Position numbers and translations under genes: made by a program
Source of the DNA: Bacillus sp. AFS037270
GTDB lineage: Bacteria > Bacillota > Bacilli > Bacillales_B > DSM-18226
DNA: 64,000 bases
Direction: 5' to 3'
Assembly (NCBI RefSeq): GCF_002585305.1
Contig: NZ_NUNF01000013.1
Span: forward strand, 1-64,000
The notes under the pieces: generated by a model
What the model was told of the DNA's origin: nothing
Seen by the model: only the letters and a program-made list of their open reading frames with translations
The model's database searches: none
Part shown: positions 38,203-47,297 of the stretch, piece after piece
How the letters are laid out: the number at the start of each line of letters is the position of its first letter
Position numbering within the stretch: the first letter of the stretch is position 1

Positions 38203-41046
38203 TTAGTGAACAGTCACTTTAATTTTCTTTAGCTTAACATCTAACTCATCAAGAATTTCGGTCGAAATAGGTAAGAATGGCATATGTGACAATTCCCTTA
38301 AGGACTGGTGTCCAACCTTATCCACCATTTCCTGAGGGAAAGCTCCAACATGTGGGACTGTCTCTGCCAGTACATTCTTAGCTTCTTCATTTTCAAGCAC
38401 TTCACCTAAAGGCATGTGTGTACCGAAGTATTTAATATAGTCAACTTCTGGCGTATAAAAGATTTCCCAGGTTCCGCTGCTTATCTCAACAAGGACCAGC
38501 TCCCCTGATTGACTTGCGTTGTTTTCAGTGTTCCTTAAAGGTCTGCCATTGATTGATACGTTCTCGAGTTTCGCATCCGGCAACTCAACAGTAGCTGTAG
38601 CATTAAACGGAATCACGAATTTAAATTTCAAATTTCCTTCTTCCGTTAGTTCCCACTGACTTTCGTATAAACCTGCAGCAGAATCCAATGTCGCTTTAGC
38701 AAATTTCAATCGATAATCGGGCTGAGGCGCCAACCTGACATGTCTAAAACCTGGCCTATCCTCCACAGGGTTGATACCTGCTACATTTCGATACATCCAT
38801 TCCACAATCGAACCATAAGCATAGTGATTTAAAGAGTTCATATCGGTTCCGCTAATCTTGCCGTCCGGTAATACGGAATTCCATCGTTCCCAAATGGTTG
38901 TTGCCCCCATTGTGACGGCATATAACCAGCTTGGATAATCCTTATTTAAAAGTAACGTATAAGCTAAATCATTGTTTCCGTTCTCGGAAAGCACTCTGCA
39001 TAGATACGGTGTCCCAACAAATCCAGTCTTCAAGTGGTTCTTGTCCTTTTTTAATCTTTCACGTAAATCGTTAGCTATTCTGTTTCTATGCTCTTCTGGA
39101 ACAAGGTCCATAAATAAGGCAACAACTAATGCTGTCTGATTGTTTAAGGCAAGGCGTCCGGTGGAAGTAAAGTATTCTGCTCTTATCGCTGCTCTTACTT
39201 CGTTTGACAACTTTTCATATTCCTGTGCTATTTCCTTCTTGCCAAGTACATTTGCTGCTTTAGCCACTAACATAGAGGAATAGCAATAATAGGCTGAGGA
39301 GATAAAAACTGTTTCTGTTCCGCCCATTGGAGAATTTGGATCATCTCCATCCAATGCCAGCCAGTCACCAAAATGGAAGCCTGTTGTCCAAAGTCTTTTA
39401 GAACCAGAAGCTTCATCTGCCCTCTTTATAAAATCAACCCAGCCCTTCATACTCTCAAATTGCTGTTCTAGAATCGCTTTATCTCCATAATGAAGATAGA
39501 CATTCCATGGGATAACAGTTGCTGCCTCTCCCCATGCACTTGAACCGCCGCCTTTAACAGTTGCCATAGGAACTACCATTGGAACCATACCATCTAATCC
39601 TGATTGTTCTTGGGCTAGGTCATAACCGTATTTACTAAAGAAAGCGTAGGTATCCATATTGAAGGCAGCTGTTCCTGAAAACACTTGGGCATCTCCAGTC
39701 CAGCCCATTCGCTCATCGCGCTGAGGGCAATCTGTCGGTACATCTAGGAAGTTCCCTTTTTGCCCCCATAATGCATTCAGGAATAATTTATTAACCAATG
39801 GATTACTAGTTTCAATACTTCCCGTTTGATCCATATCTGAATACAAGACACATCCTGTAAAATCTTCTTTATTTAGTCCTCCGTTCCATCCGGTGACTTT
39901 TACATATCTAAAGCCGTAATAAGTAAAATGTGGTCTAACAGTATATTCTTCTCCATTAGAAATATATCTGAACTCTGCCTTGGCTGTACGTAGATTGTCT
40001 TGATAAAAATTTTCTTCTTGCAAGAGTTCAGCATACTGTAAAACAATTTCGGACCCCTTTGGAGCATTGGTTCTAAACTGAACCCAGCCAACCATGTTCT
40101 GACCCATATCCAGCACTGTTTCTCCGGCTGGAGTTTTGATCACTTCAATTGGCTTTAACTCTTCCTTCACTACTACCGGCAGGCTTAATCTTGCCTTTAG
40201 TCTGTCATAACCTGAGTCAAGCATCTTAACATTGTACGAAGTACCATCAATAAAGGTTGCATCGTAAATCTCACCATCATATAAACCACTAAATAAGATA
40301 TTGCTCTTTCTGGCTTTCCATGAGCCATCCGAATGAATGACGGTCGTTGTTCCATCTGCATGGTTTAAAACAATTTCACATAGAAGGGCAAATTGATCAC
40401 CATAAACTTCCGTTTCTCCACCTTCAAAACCAAAGCGACCCTTGTATAATCCATTTCCAAGACTAACCTCGACAGAGTTTTGTCCCGTTCTAACTAGATC
40501 GGTAATATCATAGGTCTGGTATTGCAGCCATTTGTCATATGCATTGAAATTTGGAGTAAGATACTCATCCCCGGCTTTCTCACCATTAATCTCGATTTCA
40601 TATAAACCTAAACCACAAACATAGGCGCGAGCAGAGACCACTTCTTTTAACAGGTCAAATTCTCTCACTAAGACTGGGTGTATCTCCTTATCAAAATCCG
40701 GTGTAATCCACTTTGCCTCCCAAGGTTCTGCCATTTTGGCCGTTTCAAACCAAGCTGTGTCACTAGCAGCCACATCCCCATTATCCGCCCAAACCGTCAC
40801 TCTCCAAAAATAGCGTGTACATGACTGTAATTTAATCGGAAGTTCAAAAGCAAGACTATCAATTTCCGCACTCTTTCCACTGTCAAATACAATGTTCGCA
40901 AAATTTTCATCAAGGGCAACCTCAATTTGCGCAGCTGTTTGTTTTTTGGCGGTTGTGTCATAAGTGACAAAAGATAAACGAGGCTTTCCTAAATCAAATC
41001 CCAGTGGGTTTGTTATACGGTTTGTTTTCAAATTTTTTATTTTCAT
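38203..41046 (-). CDS. GH78 alpha-L-rhamnosidase with extra C-terminal helical module
   Basis: This inverting rhamnosidase has 947 residues from ATG 41046 (GGGGAGG 11 bases upstream; the frame extends to a GTG at 41076). Order: N-terminal beta domains (TNPLGFDLGKPRLSF, ARAYVCGLGLYEIEINGEK), then the alpha/alpha barrel with DVPTDCPQRDERMGWTGD, where the acidic residues of RDER are the acid candidates, and a second glutamate in TIWERWNSV, then a beta-sandwich. Residues 873-947 carry the extra helical tail LGEVLENEEAKNVLAETVP shared with the GH3 at 11118 and the DUF5060 enzyme. No signal peptide. It would release rhamnose from imported pectin- or glycoside-derived pieces. Confidence 0.93.
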   Translation of the reverse strand: MKIKNLKTNRITNPLGFDLGKPRLSFVTYDTTAKKQTAAQIEVALDENFANIVFDSGKSAEIDSLAFELPIKLQSCTRYFWRVTVWADNGDVAASDTAWFETAKMAEPWEAKWITPDFDKEIHPVLVREFDLLKEVVSARAYVCGLGLYEIEINGEKAGDEYLTPNFNAYDKWLQYQTYDITDLVRTGQNSVEVSLGNGLYKGRFGFEGGETEVYGDQFALLCEIVLNHADGTTTVIHSDGSWKARKSNILFSGLYDGEIYDATFIDGTSYNVKMLDSGYDRLKARLSLPVVVKEELKPIEVIKTPAGETVLDMGQNMVGWVQFRTNAPKGSEIVLQYAELLQEENFYQDNLRTAKAEFRYISNGEEYTVRPHFTYYGFRYVKVTGWNGGLNKEDFTGCVLYSDMDQTGSIETSNPLVNKLFLNALWGQKGNFLDVPTDCPQRDERMGWTGDAQVFSGTAAFNMDTYAFFSKYGYDLAQEQSGLDGMVPMVVPMATVKGGGSSAWGEAATVIPWNVYLHYGDKAILEQQFESMKGWVDFIKRADEASGSKRLWTTGFHFGDWLALDGDDPNSPMGGTETVFISSAYYCYSSMLVAKAANVLGKKEIAQEYEKLSNEVRAAIRAEYFTSTGRLALNNQTALVVALFMDLVPEEHRNRIANDLRERLKKDKNHLKTGFVGTPYLCRVLSENGNNDLAYTLLLNKDYPSWLYAVTMGATTIWERWNSVLPDGKISGTDMNSLNHYAYGSIVEWMYRNVAGINPVEDRPGFRHVRLAPQPDYRLKFAKATLDSAAGLYESQWELTEEGNLKFKFVIPFNATATVELPDAKLENVSINGRPLRNTENNASQSGELVLVEISSGTWEIFYTPEVDYIKYFGTHMPLGEVLENEEAKNVLAETVPHVGAFPQEMVDKVGHQSLRELSHMPFLPISTEILDELDVKLKKIKVTVH

Positions 41047-41129
41047 GTTTTCATTTTCCTCCCCATAGGTATTCACAAAACATGTATCTTTTTTTAAGAT
41101 TTAAGTTGATATTTCCATAAATTTATTTT

Positions 41130-41143
41130 AGCAAACGCTTTTA
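41130..41143 (-). promoter_or_regulatory. weak cre-like box before GH78
   Basis: AGCAAACGCTTTTA keeps the AAACGCTTT core but only 9 of 12 cre positions. Confidence 0.3.
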
Positions 41144-41173
41144 TCTAATTTAATATTGAAAAACAAGATTAAC

Positions 41174-41186
41174 ATTGCTCGAATCA
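41174..41186 (-). promoter_or_regulatory. possible AraC-family site before GH78
   Basis: ATTGCTCGAATCA is identical over 13 bases to part of the dyad at 54614-54629 between the GH1 gene and its AraC regulator. It lies about 130 bp before the GH78 start. Confidence 0.45.
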
Positions 41187-41228
41187 AAGATTAGTTAACA
41201 GGATTTAGTCATCCGATTAAAAGGAGCA

Positions 41229-41253
41229 GCACTCCATCTTGAAAATGGAGTGC
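41229..41253 (-). terminator. terminator after the GH3-pgmB operon
   Basis: GCACTCCAT pairs perfectly with ATGGAGTGC around a 7-base loop, 11 bp past the GH3 stop; a CTTTTAA tail follows. Confidence 0.75.
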
Positions 41254-41263
41254 TTACTCTTAA

Positions 41264-42988
41264 TTAAAATCTAGTATCCCATTTCCCGCAGAACGGATCT
41301 ATAGGACTCTTCCCTTTAAACTCAGATTTTCCTAAGATTTTGTCAACTATTGCCTCCACCACAAATTCATTAGATGAATAAGCATTAATATAGGTCTTCA
41401 CCATTGGAACGTCCTGAAGGTGGTACGGGTTCGCAACCGATATAAACAATGTAGGAATATCTTTGACAAACCACGGAGCATTTGCATTTAACGGCTGCTG
41501 CCAATTAATTCTAACCGTTGTTTGGTTACTTGCCGTTTCAAGGTTGGCAACGTAAATAATAAGATCATATTTCTCTTTAAAATCATTCACGCTCATAAAT
41601 AACTCTGGGAAATTAACTTGCTTGTCATTATAAAGTTCTACTTGGAGTCCAGCATTTTCAAGAGAGTCGATAAACGGCTGGGTGACAGAACCGCCTTCCT
41701 TTAGTCCTCCTTCTTGATCACCTAATACATATAGACGAACCCGTTTATACTTATCAGCACTAATCGGCAGCAGTTTTTGTGTATCCTTTACTAATGTAAC
41801 GGATTGGTCTGCACATTCTCTTGCCCAATCCTTATGTTCCTCACACTGTAATACCGACAAATCCGCTTCCCCAGCTACTAAGGTTCCCATTTCCTTTTGT
41901 ACATGCAGACCTAGTGATGCTTTAAGAGCAAGTACTCTAGTAACAGCTTCATCTACTCTTTCTAAGGTTAGAATACCTGTTTCAATCCCTTTCAACATAA
42001 ACTCATAATCTTCTTTTATATTTCGGTTGAAGAGGAACATATCACAGCCTGAAGCAATTGCCTTAGGTACAGCAATTTCTCTTCTTTCTGAAGTAGTGAA
42101 ACCAAGCATTGGCGTTGCATCTGTAACAATTAAACCATTAAAGCCTAATTTTCCCCTTAATAAACCATTGAGTAATTCCGGCGCTAGTGTAGCCGGCATA
42201 ATTTGTTCATCTTCAATTCCTGGCAATAGCTTTTTTGAATACTCTGGGAGCATAATATGTCCTGCCATAATCGATTTAGCCCCACTGTCGATCATCTCTT
42301 GATAAACCATCCCAAAGGTTTGATCCCATTCCTCCGTAGATAGGCTGTTTACGGATGATAAAAGATGCTGATCTCTGTCATCTACACCATCCCCTGGGAA
42401 GTGCTTGACAGCAGCTGCGAGTCCGCTTTCATGAATTCCCTTTATAAAAGCTTTAGACATTTGCGCCACTCTAATTGGGTCAGATCCAAATGTTCTTACA
42501 TTTGTGATTGGGTTTCGGTAATTCATATCTATATCTACGATCGGTGCAAAGGCCCAGTTACACCCAGCTGCACGTCCTTCACGGCCAGCTACTAATCCTA
42601 ATTTATAGGCCATATCTTCATTGTCTGTTGCAGCCACCTGCATCTGTTTCCCGAAATAGGTGCCATCTGTAGCAATGCCATTTCCACCGGCTTCTAAGTT
42701 AGCAGAAATCAATAAAGGAACTGGAGAAAGCTCTTGTAACAATCGGTGTGTTTCCTGTATTATTTCGCCTGTGTTCGGACGGTACATGATTCCGCCAGGA
42801 TGAAATTCCTTAATAAATGCTTCTAAATCTTGTTTATTATCTGAACTGCCAATTGGACAAAATAACTGCCCTACTTTTTCACGTAAGCTCATCGATTGAA
42901 GAGTCTCTTCTACCCACTGTATTTCTTGATCATTTAGAGAAAATGGTTTGTTTTTCAAGTTTGCTAGGCTGGCATTTAGTTTAAGCAT
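41264..42988 (-). CDS. GH3 enzyme of the NagZ type (Asp-His dyad), possible phosphorylase
   Basis: The 574-residue protein has the NagZ-type loop KHFPGDGVDDRDQH (195-208) with the Asp206-x-His208 dyad that serves as acid/base in this GH3 branch, and nucleophile Asp290 in LIVTDA. A second domain follows (about 385-560). Enzymes with this dyad include beta-N-acetylglucosaminidases and, as reported for Cellulomonas fimi Nag3, retaining beta-glycoside phosphorylases. It starts 4 bp after a beta-phosphoglucomutase gene, which favours phosphorolysis. No signal peptide. GGAG is eight bases before the ATG. Confidence 0.88.
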   Translation of the reverse strand: MLKLNASLANLKNKPFSLNDQEIQWVEETLQSMSLREKVGQLFCPIGSSDNKQDLEAFIKEFHPGGIMYRPNTGEIIQETHRLLQELSPVPLLISANLEAGGNGIATDGTYFGKQMQVAATDNEDMAYKLGLVAGREGRAAGCNWAFAPIVDIDMNYRNPITNVRTFGSDPIRVAQMSKAFIKGIHESGLAAAVKHFPGDGVDDRDQHLLSSVNSLSTEEWDQTFGMVYQEMIDSGAKSIMAGHIMLPEYSKKLLPGIEDEQIMPATLAPELLNGLLRGKLGFNGLIVTDATPMLGFTTSERREIAVPKAIASGCDMFLFNRNIKEDYEFMLKGIETGILTLERVDEAVTRVLALKASLGLHVQKEMGTLVAGEADLSVLQCEEHKDWARECADQSVTLVKDTQKLLPISADKYKRVRLYVLGDQEGGLKEGGSVTQPFIDSLENAGLQVELYNDKQVNFPELFMSVNDFKEKYDLIIYVANLETASNQTTVRINWQQPLNANAPWFVKDIPTLFISVANPYHLQDVPMVKTYINAYSSNEFVVEAIVDKILGKSEFKGKSPIDPFCGKWDTRF

Positions 42989-42992
42989 GATC

Positions 42993-43655
42993 TCAACTCC
43001 TAATCTTGGTAACTTCTAATAATTGATCAATTTCTATATTGGTTAGGTCGGTTAATTTCAGATCGGCATTTAAACACTTAGCAGCTGACCCAATACCTAC
43101 TGCCTTCATTCCAGCAGCTTTTGCCGCATCAATTCCAGCTTGTGCATCTTCAATAACAGCGCATTCTTCAGGCTCTACTCCTAGCATTTTAGCTGCTAAT
43201 AAAAACACCTCCGGATCGGGCTTACTATTTTTGATGCTATTTCCATCAGCGATCGCATCAAAATTCGTTGTTAACCCGATTTGGCTCAAAATAAATGGAG
43301 TGTTTTTACTCGAAGAACCAATGGCAATCCTTATATCCCTAGCTTTTAACCCCAATAAAAGATTAATTACCCCAGGTAAAATGTCGTTTGGTGACAAGTT
43401 GTTAAGCAGTTCACAATAGATGTCATTTTTTCGCTGTGCAAGAAGGTGCTTTTCAGTTTCACTGTATGTTTTATCAGAATGGCTCAGGATAATATCAAGA
43501 CTTTCCATTCTGCTTACACCACGAAGTCGTTCATTTATTTCTCTATCAAAATAGATTTGTTCCTGATCGCTAATTTGTTTCCAAGCTTCGTAATGATATT
43601 CATCGGTGGAGACAATCACACCATCTAAATCAAAAATGACTGCTGATATTTCCAT
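42993..43655 (-). CDS. pgmB: beta-phosphoglucomutase (HAD superfamily)
   Basis: It converts beta-D-glucose 1-phosphate to glucose 6-phosphate via an aspartyl phosphate. Catalytic residues Asp9 and Asp11 lie in FDLDGV; the cap helix region has YHYEAWKQ and RLRGVSRMESLD; IGSSSKN, KPDPEVFL and VIEDAQAGIDAAKAAGM complete the HAD motifs. I chose ATG 43655 with GAGG nine bases upstream; the frame extends to 43670. It lies directly upstream of the GH3 gene. The usual partner is an inverting or retaining phosphorylase; none of the GH65 type is present here. Confidence 0.92.
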   Translation of the reverse strand: MEISAVIFDLDGVIVSTDEYHYEAWKQISDQEQIYFDREINERLRGVSRMESLDIILSHSDKTYSETEKHLLAQRKNDIYCELLNNLSPNDILPGVINLLLGLKARDIRIAIGSSSKNTPFILSQIGLTTNFDAIADGNSIKNSKPDPEVFLLAAKMLGVEPEECAVIEDAQAGIDAAKAAGMKAVGIGSAAKCLNADLKLTDLTNIEIDQLLEVTKIRS

Positions 43656-43713
43656 AGGTATCATCCTCATTCATCATATAGTAAGCGACATTGCCATCCA
43701 TTACAGCAATATC

Positions 43714-43727
43714 TGAAAGCGTTTCCT
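43714..43727 (-). promoter_or_regulatory. cre-like box before pgmB
   Basis: TGAAAGCGTTTCCT fits 10 of 12 defined positions. It lies 59 bp before pgmB. Confidence 0.5.
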
Positions 43728-43770
43728 AGTTCTATCATTATGTTATAAGAATTTACCCTTAATCGCTTTC

Positions 43771-43808
43771 CCCTTTTTAACTGAAAACAGGTTGATATTT
43801 GTTCTATT
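43771..43808 (-). promoter_or_regulatory. conserved upstream element E1
   Basis: CCCTTTTTAACTGAAAACAG and the following TTTGTTCTAT resemble an element at 45223-45261 before the next operon, at about the same distance behind the cre-like box. It may be a regulator site. Confidence 0.35.
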
Positions 43809-43844
43809 TTAATTTTATGTATCCATCCTTAAAGGAAAGTACGT

Positions 43845-43876
43845 CAAAAAAAGAGCCTTGTTTAACCAAGACTCAA
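43845..43876 (-). terminator. terminator after the HSL-type hydrolase gene
   Basis: GAGCCTTG and CAAGACTC pair with one mismatch and are followed by TTTTTTTGACG on the minus strand. Confidence 0.7.
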
Positions 43877-43919
43877 GTTAACAAATATTTTAATATCCCC
43901 AATTACTACTTTTACCTAC

Positions 43920-45032
43920 CTATAACTCCCTCATAGCTTTGGCAATTTCCAAACACAAATCTTCTGCTTGTGCTACATGTCCTAATTTATCAATAAATGC
44001 ATGGGTCATCCCTTTATAACGGAAACAAGTGGTTTCTACTCCTGCATCCTGAAGCTGCTTGGCATAGAACTCTGTGTGAATACGCAAACCGTCAAATTCG
44101 GCGCCTGCTAAAATGGCTTTTGGAAGTCCAGCATGAGAATCTGCCAGCATTGGACTTACATATGGATTATAGATATCTTCCATATCTGAAATATAAGCTC
44201 CTAAAAACAGAGAATCCTCAACTTTTGTGGGTCTTCCAAGTGAAATAAGTCCATTAATGATATCCTTGTGCCCCTCAGACATTTCGAAAAAGTTCTCACT
44301 CCACTCATATCCGTCAACCATTGCATCCGCATGTGTAATTGCCGGATAAATCAGTACTTGCATCGCAATTTTTGGTGTACCTTCATCTCTTGCTTTCAAA
44401 CAGACTGCGGCTGTATAGTTTCCACCCGCACTATCTCCGCCAATACAGATTTTATCAGGGTCAATTCCATAGATTTCGGCATGGTCGTAAACATGCTTGA
44501 CCGCATAATAATTGTCATTTAAACCATTAGGAAACTTCTTCTCTGGAGCTAAAGAATAATCTACGTTAAATACTACAGCATCTGCTAATTCTGCTATCAA
44601 TTTGCAGAAGTTTTCAACCGTATAGACGCTTCCCCCTATCCAGCCGCCTCCATGAAAAAATACGAAAGCAGGACGTTTCGGATTTTTTTCAGATTTTCTT
44701 GGATAGTACCTCCACAAGCCTACTGTATTGCCACTATCTGTTATTTCTTCATATTTTGTATGTATTTCTACAGTGTTTAAATTATAGTTAGGGAAACCCA
44801 TATTTTCCCTCATGATAGGAATTAGCACTTCCATTGGCGGCATCGCTGCAGGTTCTTCCCCTTCTAATTTTCCTGCCCAATGATTCTCCATAAGACTTAA
44901 TTCCATAGGATCTAGATTTCCTGGTCTATCTTCACCAGGGCTTGGTTTTACGATGATGTTAACTCCATTATTTTCGATAATCGTAGTTTCCTTTTGTAAT
45001 TGGTCGATGGCACTCGTATCATATTTACGCAT
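43920..45032 (-). CDS. alpha/beta hydrolase, hormone-sensitive-lipase type esterase
   Basis: This 370-residue esterase has the oxyanion motif FFHGGGW (HGGG at 127-130) and nucleophile Ser201 in IGGDSAGGN, and a late TCFRYKGMTHAFI with the catalytic histidine. An N-terminal stretch of about 90 residues precedes the core. There is no signal peptide. It is monocistronic: its own upstream region holds a palindromic cre-like box and element E2, and a terminator follows. It may deacylate imported sugar esters. A more general esterase role cannot be excluded. Confidence 0.86.
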   Translation of the reverse strand: MRKYDTSAIDQLQKETTIIENNGVNIIVKPSPGEDRPGNLDPMELSLMENHWAGKLEGEEPAAMPPMEVLIPIMRENMGFPNYNLNTVEIHTKYEEITDSGNTVGLWRYYPRKSEKNPKRPAFVFFHGGGWIGGSVYTVENFCKLIAELADAVVFNVDYSLAPEKKFPNGLNDNYYAVKHVYDHAEIYGIDPDKICIGGDSAGGNYTAAVCLKARDEGTPKIAMQVLIYPAITHADAMVDGYEWSENFFEMSEGHKDIINGLISLGRPTKVEDSLFLGAYISDMEDIYNPYVSPMLADSHAGLPKAILAGAEFDGLRIHTEFYAKQLQDAGVETTCFRYKGMTHAFIDKLGHVAQAEDLCLEIAKAMREL

Positions 45033-45168
45033 GGTATATAACTCCTCTCTAAAGTTCGAAACCTATAATTTTTCAATTTAACCTATTAAAAGCTTCCCCT
45101 TATAGTTGGGTAGTAAGAAAATGATTGTTAAACTACATGACAAGGCGTTCTGGTACTATCCCACTCTC

Positions 45169-45182
45169 AGAAAACGCTTTCT
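45169..45182 (-). promoter_or_regulatory. palindromic cre-like box before the esterase gene
   Basis: AGAAAACGCTTTCT is nearly a perfect palindrome (AGAAA-GC type centre) and fits 10 of 12 cre positions. It lies 137 bp before the gene. Confidence 0.5.
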
Positions 45183-45222
45183 TATATGAGTTTTATAATA
45201 TACCTAATTCTTGTATAATACA

Positions 45223-45261
45223 TCCCTTTTTTTGACTGAAAATAGGCAACTTTTTGTCCTA
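45223..45261 (-). promoter_or_regulatory. conserved upstream element E2
   Basis: ATCCCTTTTTTTGACTGAAA and the following TTTTTGTCCTA align with element E1 before pgmB. The rest of 45033-45404 shows nothing else I recognise. Confidence 0.35.
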
Positions 45262-45404
45262 CACTGATAGAGCAACATACTAGAATGGTGACCTTACTTT
45301 AAAAGATACCCTCTTTCTTGTTTTTTGCCATTTATCTATGCAAAATTACTTTCTTCTTTTTCATGTACATGATAGACTTCTTTTTAAAAAAGGATTTTGG
45401 ATAG

Positions 45405-46413
45405 ATGAGAAAAAATTTATCATATATAGAAGAAATAGTGCCTTTGTACTTCCCAAATGAAAACTGGGAGATGCTCCCCGGACCAAGTGGAGAAAACAAT
45501 ACAACCGTATTTATTCTGGCAAACAGTGAGCAATACGTACTAAGAATTTACCGAACCCATCGAGATGAAGACAAAGTAAATTATGAACATGCTGTATTAT
45601 TAGCATTAAAAGAACGGTCTCTTTCCTTTTCCATTCCAGTACCAATGAGCACAAAAGATGGGCAAACCATTGTAAAAACTTTCCGGATTTCTTGCAGGAT
45701 TGTTTAAATTTATCGATGGGAAAAATCCTGCCCTAGAAGACTTAGATCAAATTAATTCATTTGGTATGGTGACTGGTCAACTTACTGCAGAACTTGCCGA
45801 GGTCAGTGTAAATCAACTGCCAGTATATAGACCGTATTATGATATAGAGAGTACACACCCAAGATGTTCTTTAGATCAGATTAAAGATTTTTCCCTAACT
45901 CCACCAGAGGACTTTGTGGAGTTAACTCAAGAATTATTAATTATCTACAAACAACTAGTTTTATTTCAAGACAGAGTCCCATTTTTAAAAAGGCTTCCCC
46001 ACCAGCTCGTCCATGGAGATTTAAATGCTTCCAACATTCTTACGGGTGGGGATGGAAAGATTTCCGCCATTCTTGATTTTGAATTTGTTACACATGATTT
46101 ACGAGTGATGGAAGTTGCTGTTTCGATTTCCGATTTTATAGATGATGAAGAGGATGAGACCATTATTTTTAAAAAGATTACTGCCTTCCTAATGGGATTT
46201 GGCAGTAGGATTACGCTGACAGAAGGAGAAATCCAGGTCCTTCCTCTTCTAATCCAGCTTCGCAGTTTAGATGTTTTTATCCATTTTCTCGGCCGTTATT
46301 GGGACGGGGTTGACTCTATTGATACGGTCAAGAAGTATATTCGCAAGGCGGCACAACGAGTTTCATGGATTTTAATACATCAAGACAAGTTCATCAAATT
46401 CTGTGAAAAATAG
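45405..46413 (+). pseudogene. aminoglycoside-phosphotransferase-family kinase, broken by a 1-base insertion
   Basis: Two frames together encode one protein of about 335 residues of the APH/homoserine-kinase-like fold. The first (45405-45707) gives the N-lobe (ENNTTVFILANSEQYVLRIYRTH); the second (to 46413) gives LAGLFKFIDG onward, with the catalytic HGDLNASN and the metal-binding ILDFE. They join if one T is removed from ACTTTCCGG near 45680, making TSGFLAGLFKF. This could be a real frameshift or a sequence error. The substrate is unknown. It is one of few plus-strand genes here and has its own terminator. Confidence 0.8.
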
Positions 46414-46498
46414 TTATGATATGTTAATCAAATTGATCCAATTTTCTAACCCACATAGAAAATCCTTGATCAACTTAGGTAATTTCTTAAATATAAAT

Positions 46499-46530
46499 AA
46501 AGCTGCCAATACACACGGCAGCTTTTTTCT
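46499..46530 (+). terminator. terminator after the kinase gene
   Basis: AGCTGCC (46501-46507) pairs with GGCAGCT (46517-46523), followed by TTTTTTCTT. Confidence 0.85.
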
Positions 46531-46540
46531 TATAAATGGT

Positions 46541-46694
46541 TATTGACTACTCTATTGATTAATTTTCTTGGATAAAGGTCGGCAATAAGGACTATTGGCT
46601 ACCTTGATTGCATCATTTTATTGGATCACGATCCTTAATTAGCTCTATTTGCTCCCCTGATGGTCCATTTTCTTGACTGAAGGTCGGAAATTAT
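46541..46694. repeat. degenerate third array of the 52-bp repeat family
   Basis: TTTTCTTG-type segments recur at 46563, about 46616 and 46668 (steps of 53 and 52). AAGGTCGGCAATAAGGACT and ATTGACTAC resemble the units of the array at 24838. Copies are clearly diverged. Confidence 0.6.
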
Positions 46695-46741
46695 TTTGCA
46701 CTAACGAAACCTCGTTACCATAAAAGTGCTGCATTAATTAA

Positions 46742-47240
46742 AAATTTATATAGAATACTCAAACCAATGAAAATAAGCAGGAGTCCCTTTTTTCTGTCCA
46801 TTTCCTGCTGCATAAAGTCCAAAGAATACCACCGTAAAGCCACCGGCAAATATAGCTGATAATAGTAAACCTTATCCTGAACGTAAAATAATAGATTCCC
46901 CGCCAGGCTGTTGATAGGAAAACGTATTATTTTTTGCATCTGCCTGAACAGTTGTAATAATGCCCTTCGTCATACTCATGCTTAGACTCAGTCTTCCAAA
47001 GGGACTCGATTCTACTTATAAAGACCTTCTTTAAACCATCCCATATACCCAAGTCTACTTCATAATGAACTTGCTCATACATTAGGACGGTTAGTCCTGC
47101 CTCTTCCCTCTCCTCAATTGGAGATAATACTAGCAATGTTGAAGTTGCACATTCAAAATGCTGTTGCCTGCGTCCCTAGAATGCTTGAGAATCTAAGTCA
47201 TTCAAACTTGTAGAAGTCTCATATGCCGTAAGGTAACAGG
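46742..47240 (-). pseudogene. decayed 3' fragment of a GH43 xylosidase gene
   Basis: This stretch aligns with the 3' third of the GH43 gene at 51691 (about 51691-52200) at the DNA level, for example TACTCAAACCAAT, TTTCCTGCTGCATAAAGTCC and CATTCAAACTTGT. Protein traces such as EEAGLTVLMYEQVHYE and KKVFISRIESLWK match the beta-sandwich of that enzyme. It is full of stops, indels and frameshifts and has no propeller domain. It lies just before the AraC-GH43-symporter group, while the intact gene lies just after it. Confidence 0.82.
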
Positions 47241-47297
47241 CCTGCCAAAACATAAATCAATTAGATGCGAGAAACATAAAAATATTTCCTTTATATT

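Noticed and set aside
46715..47136. Two short minus-strand ORFs as genes
   Set aside because: Both are pieces of the decayed GH43 3' end and lack starts and ribosome sites.
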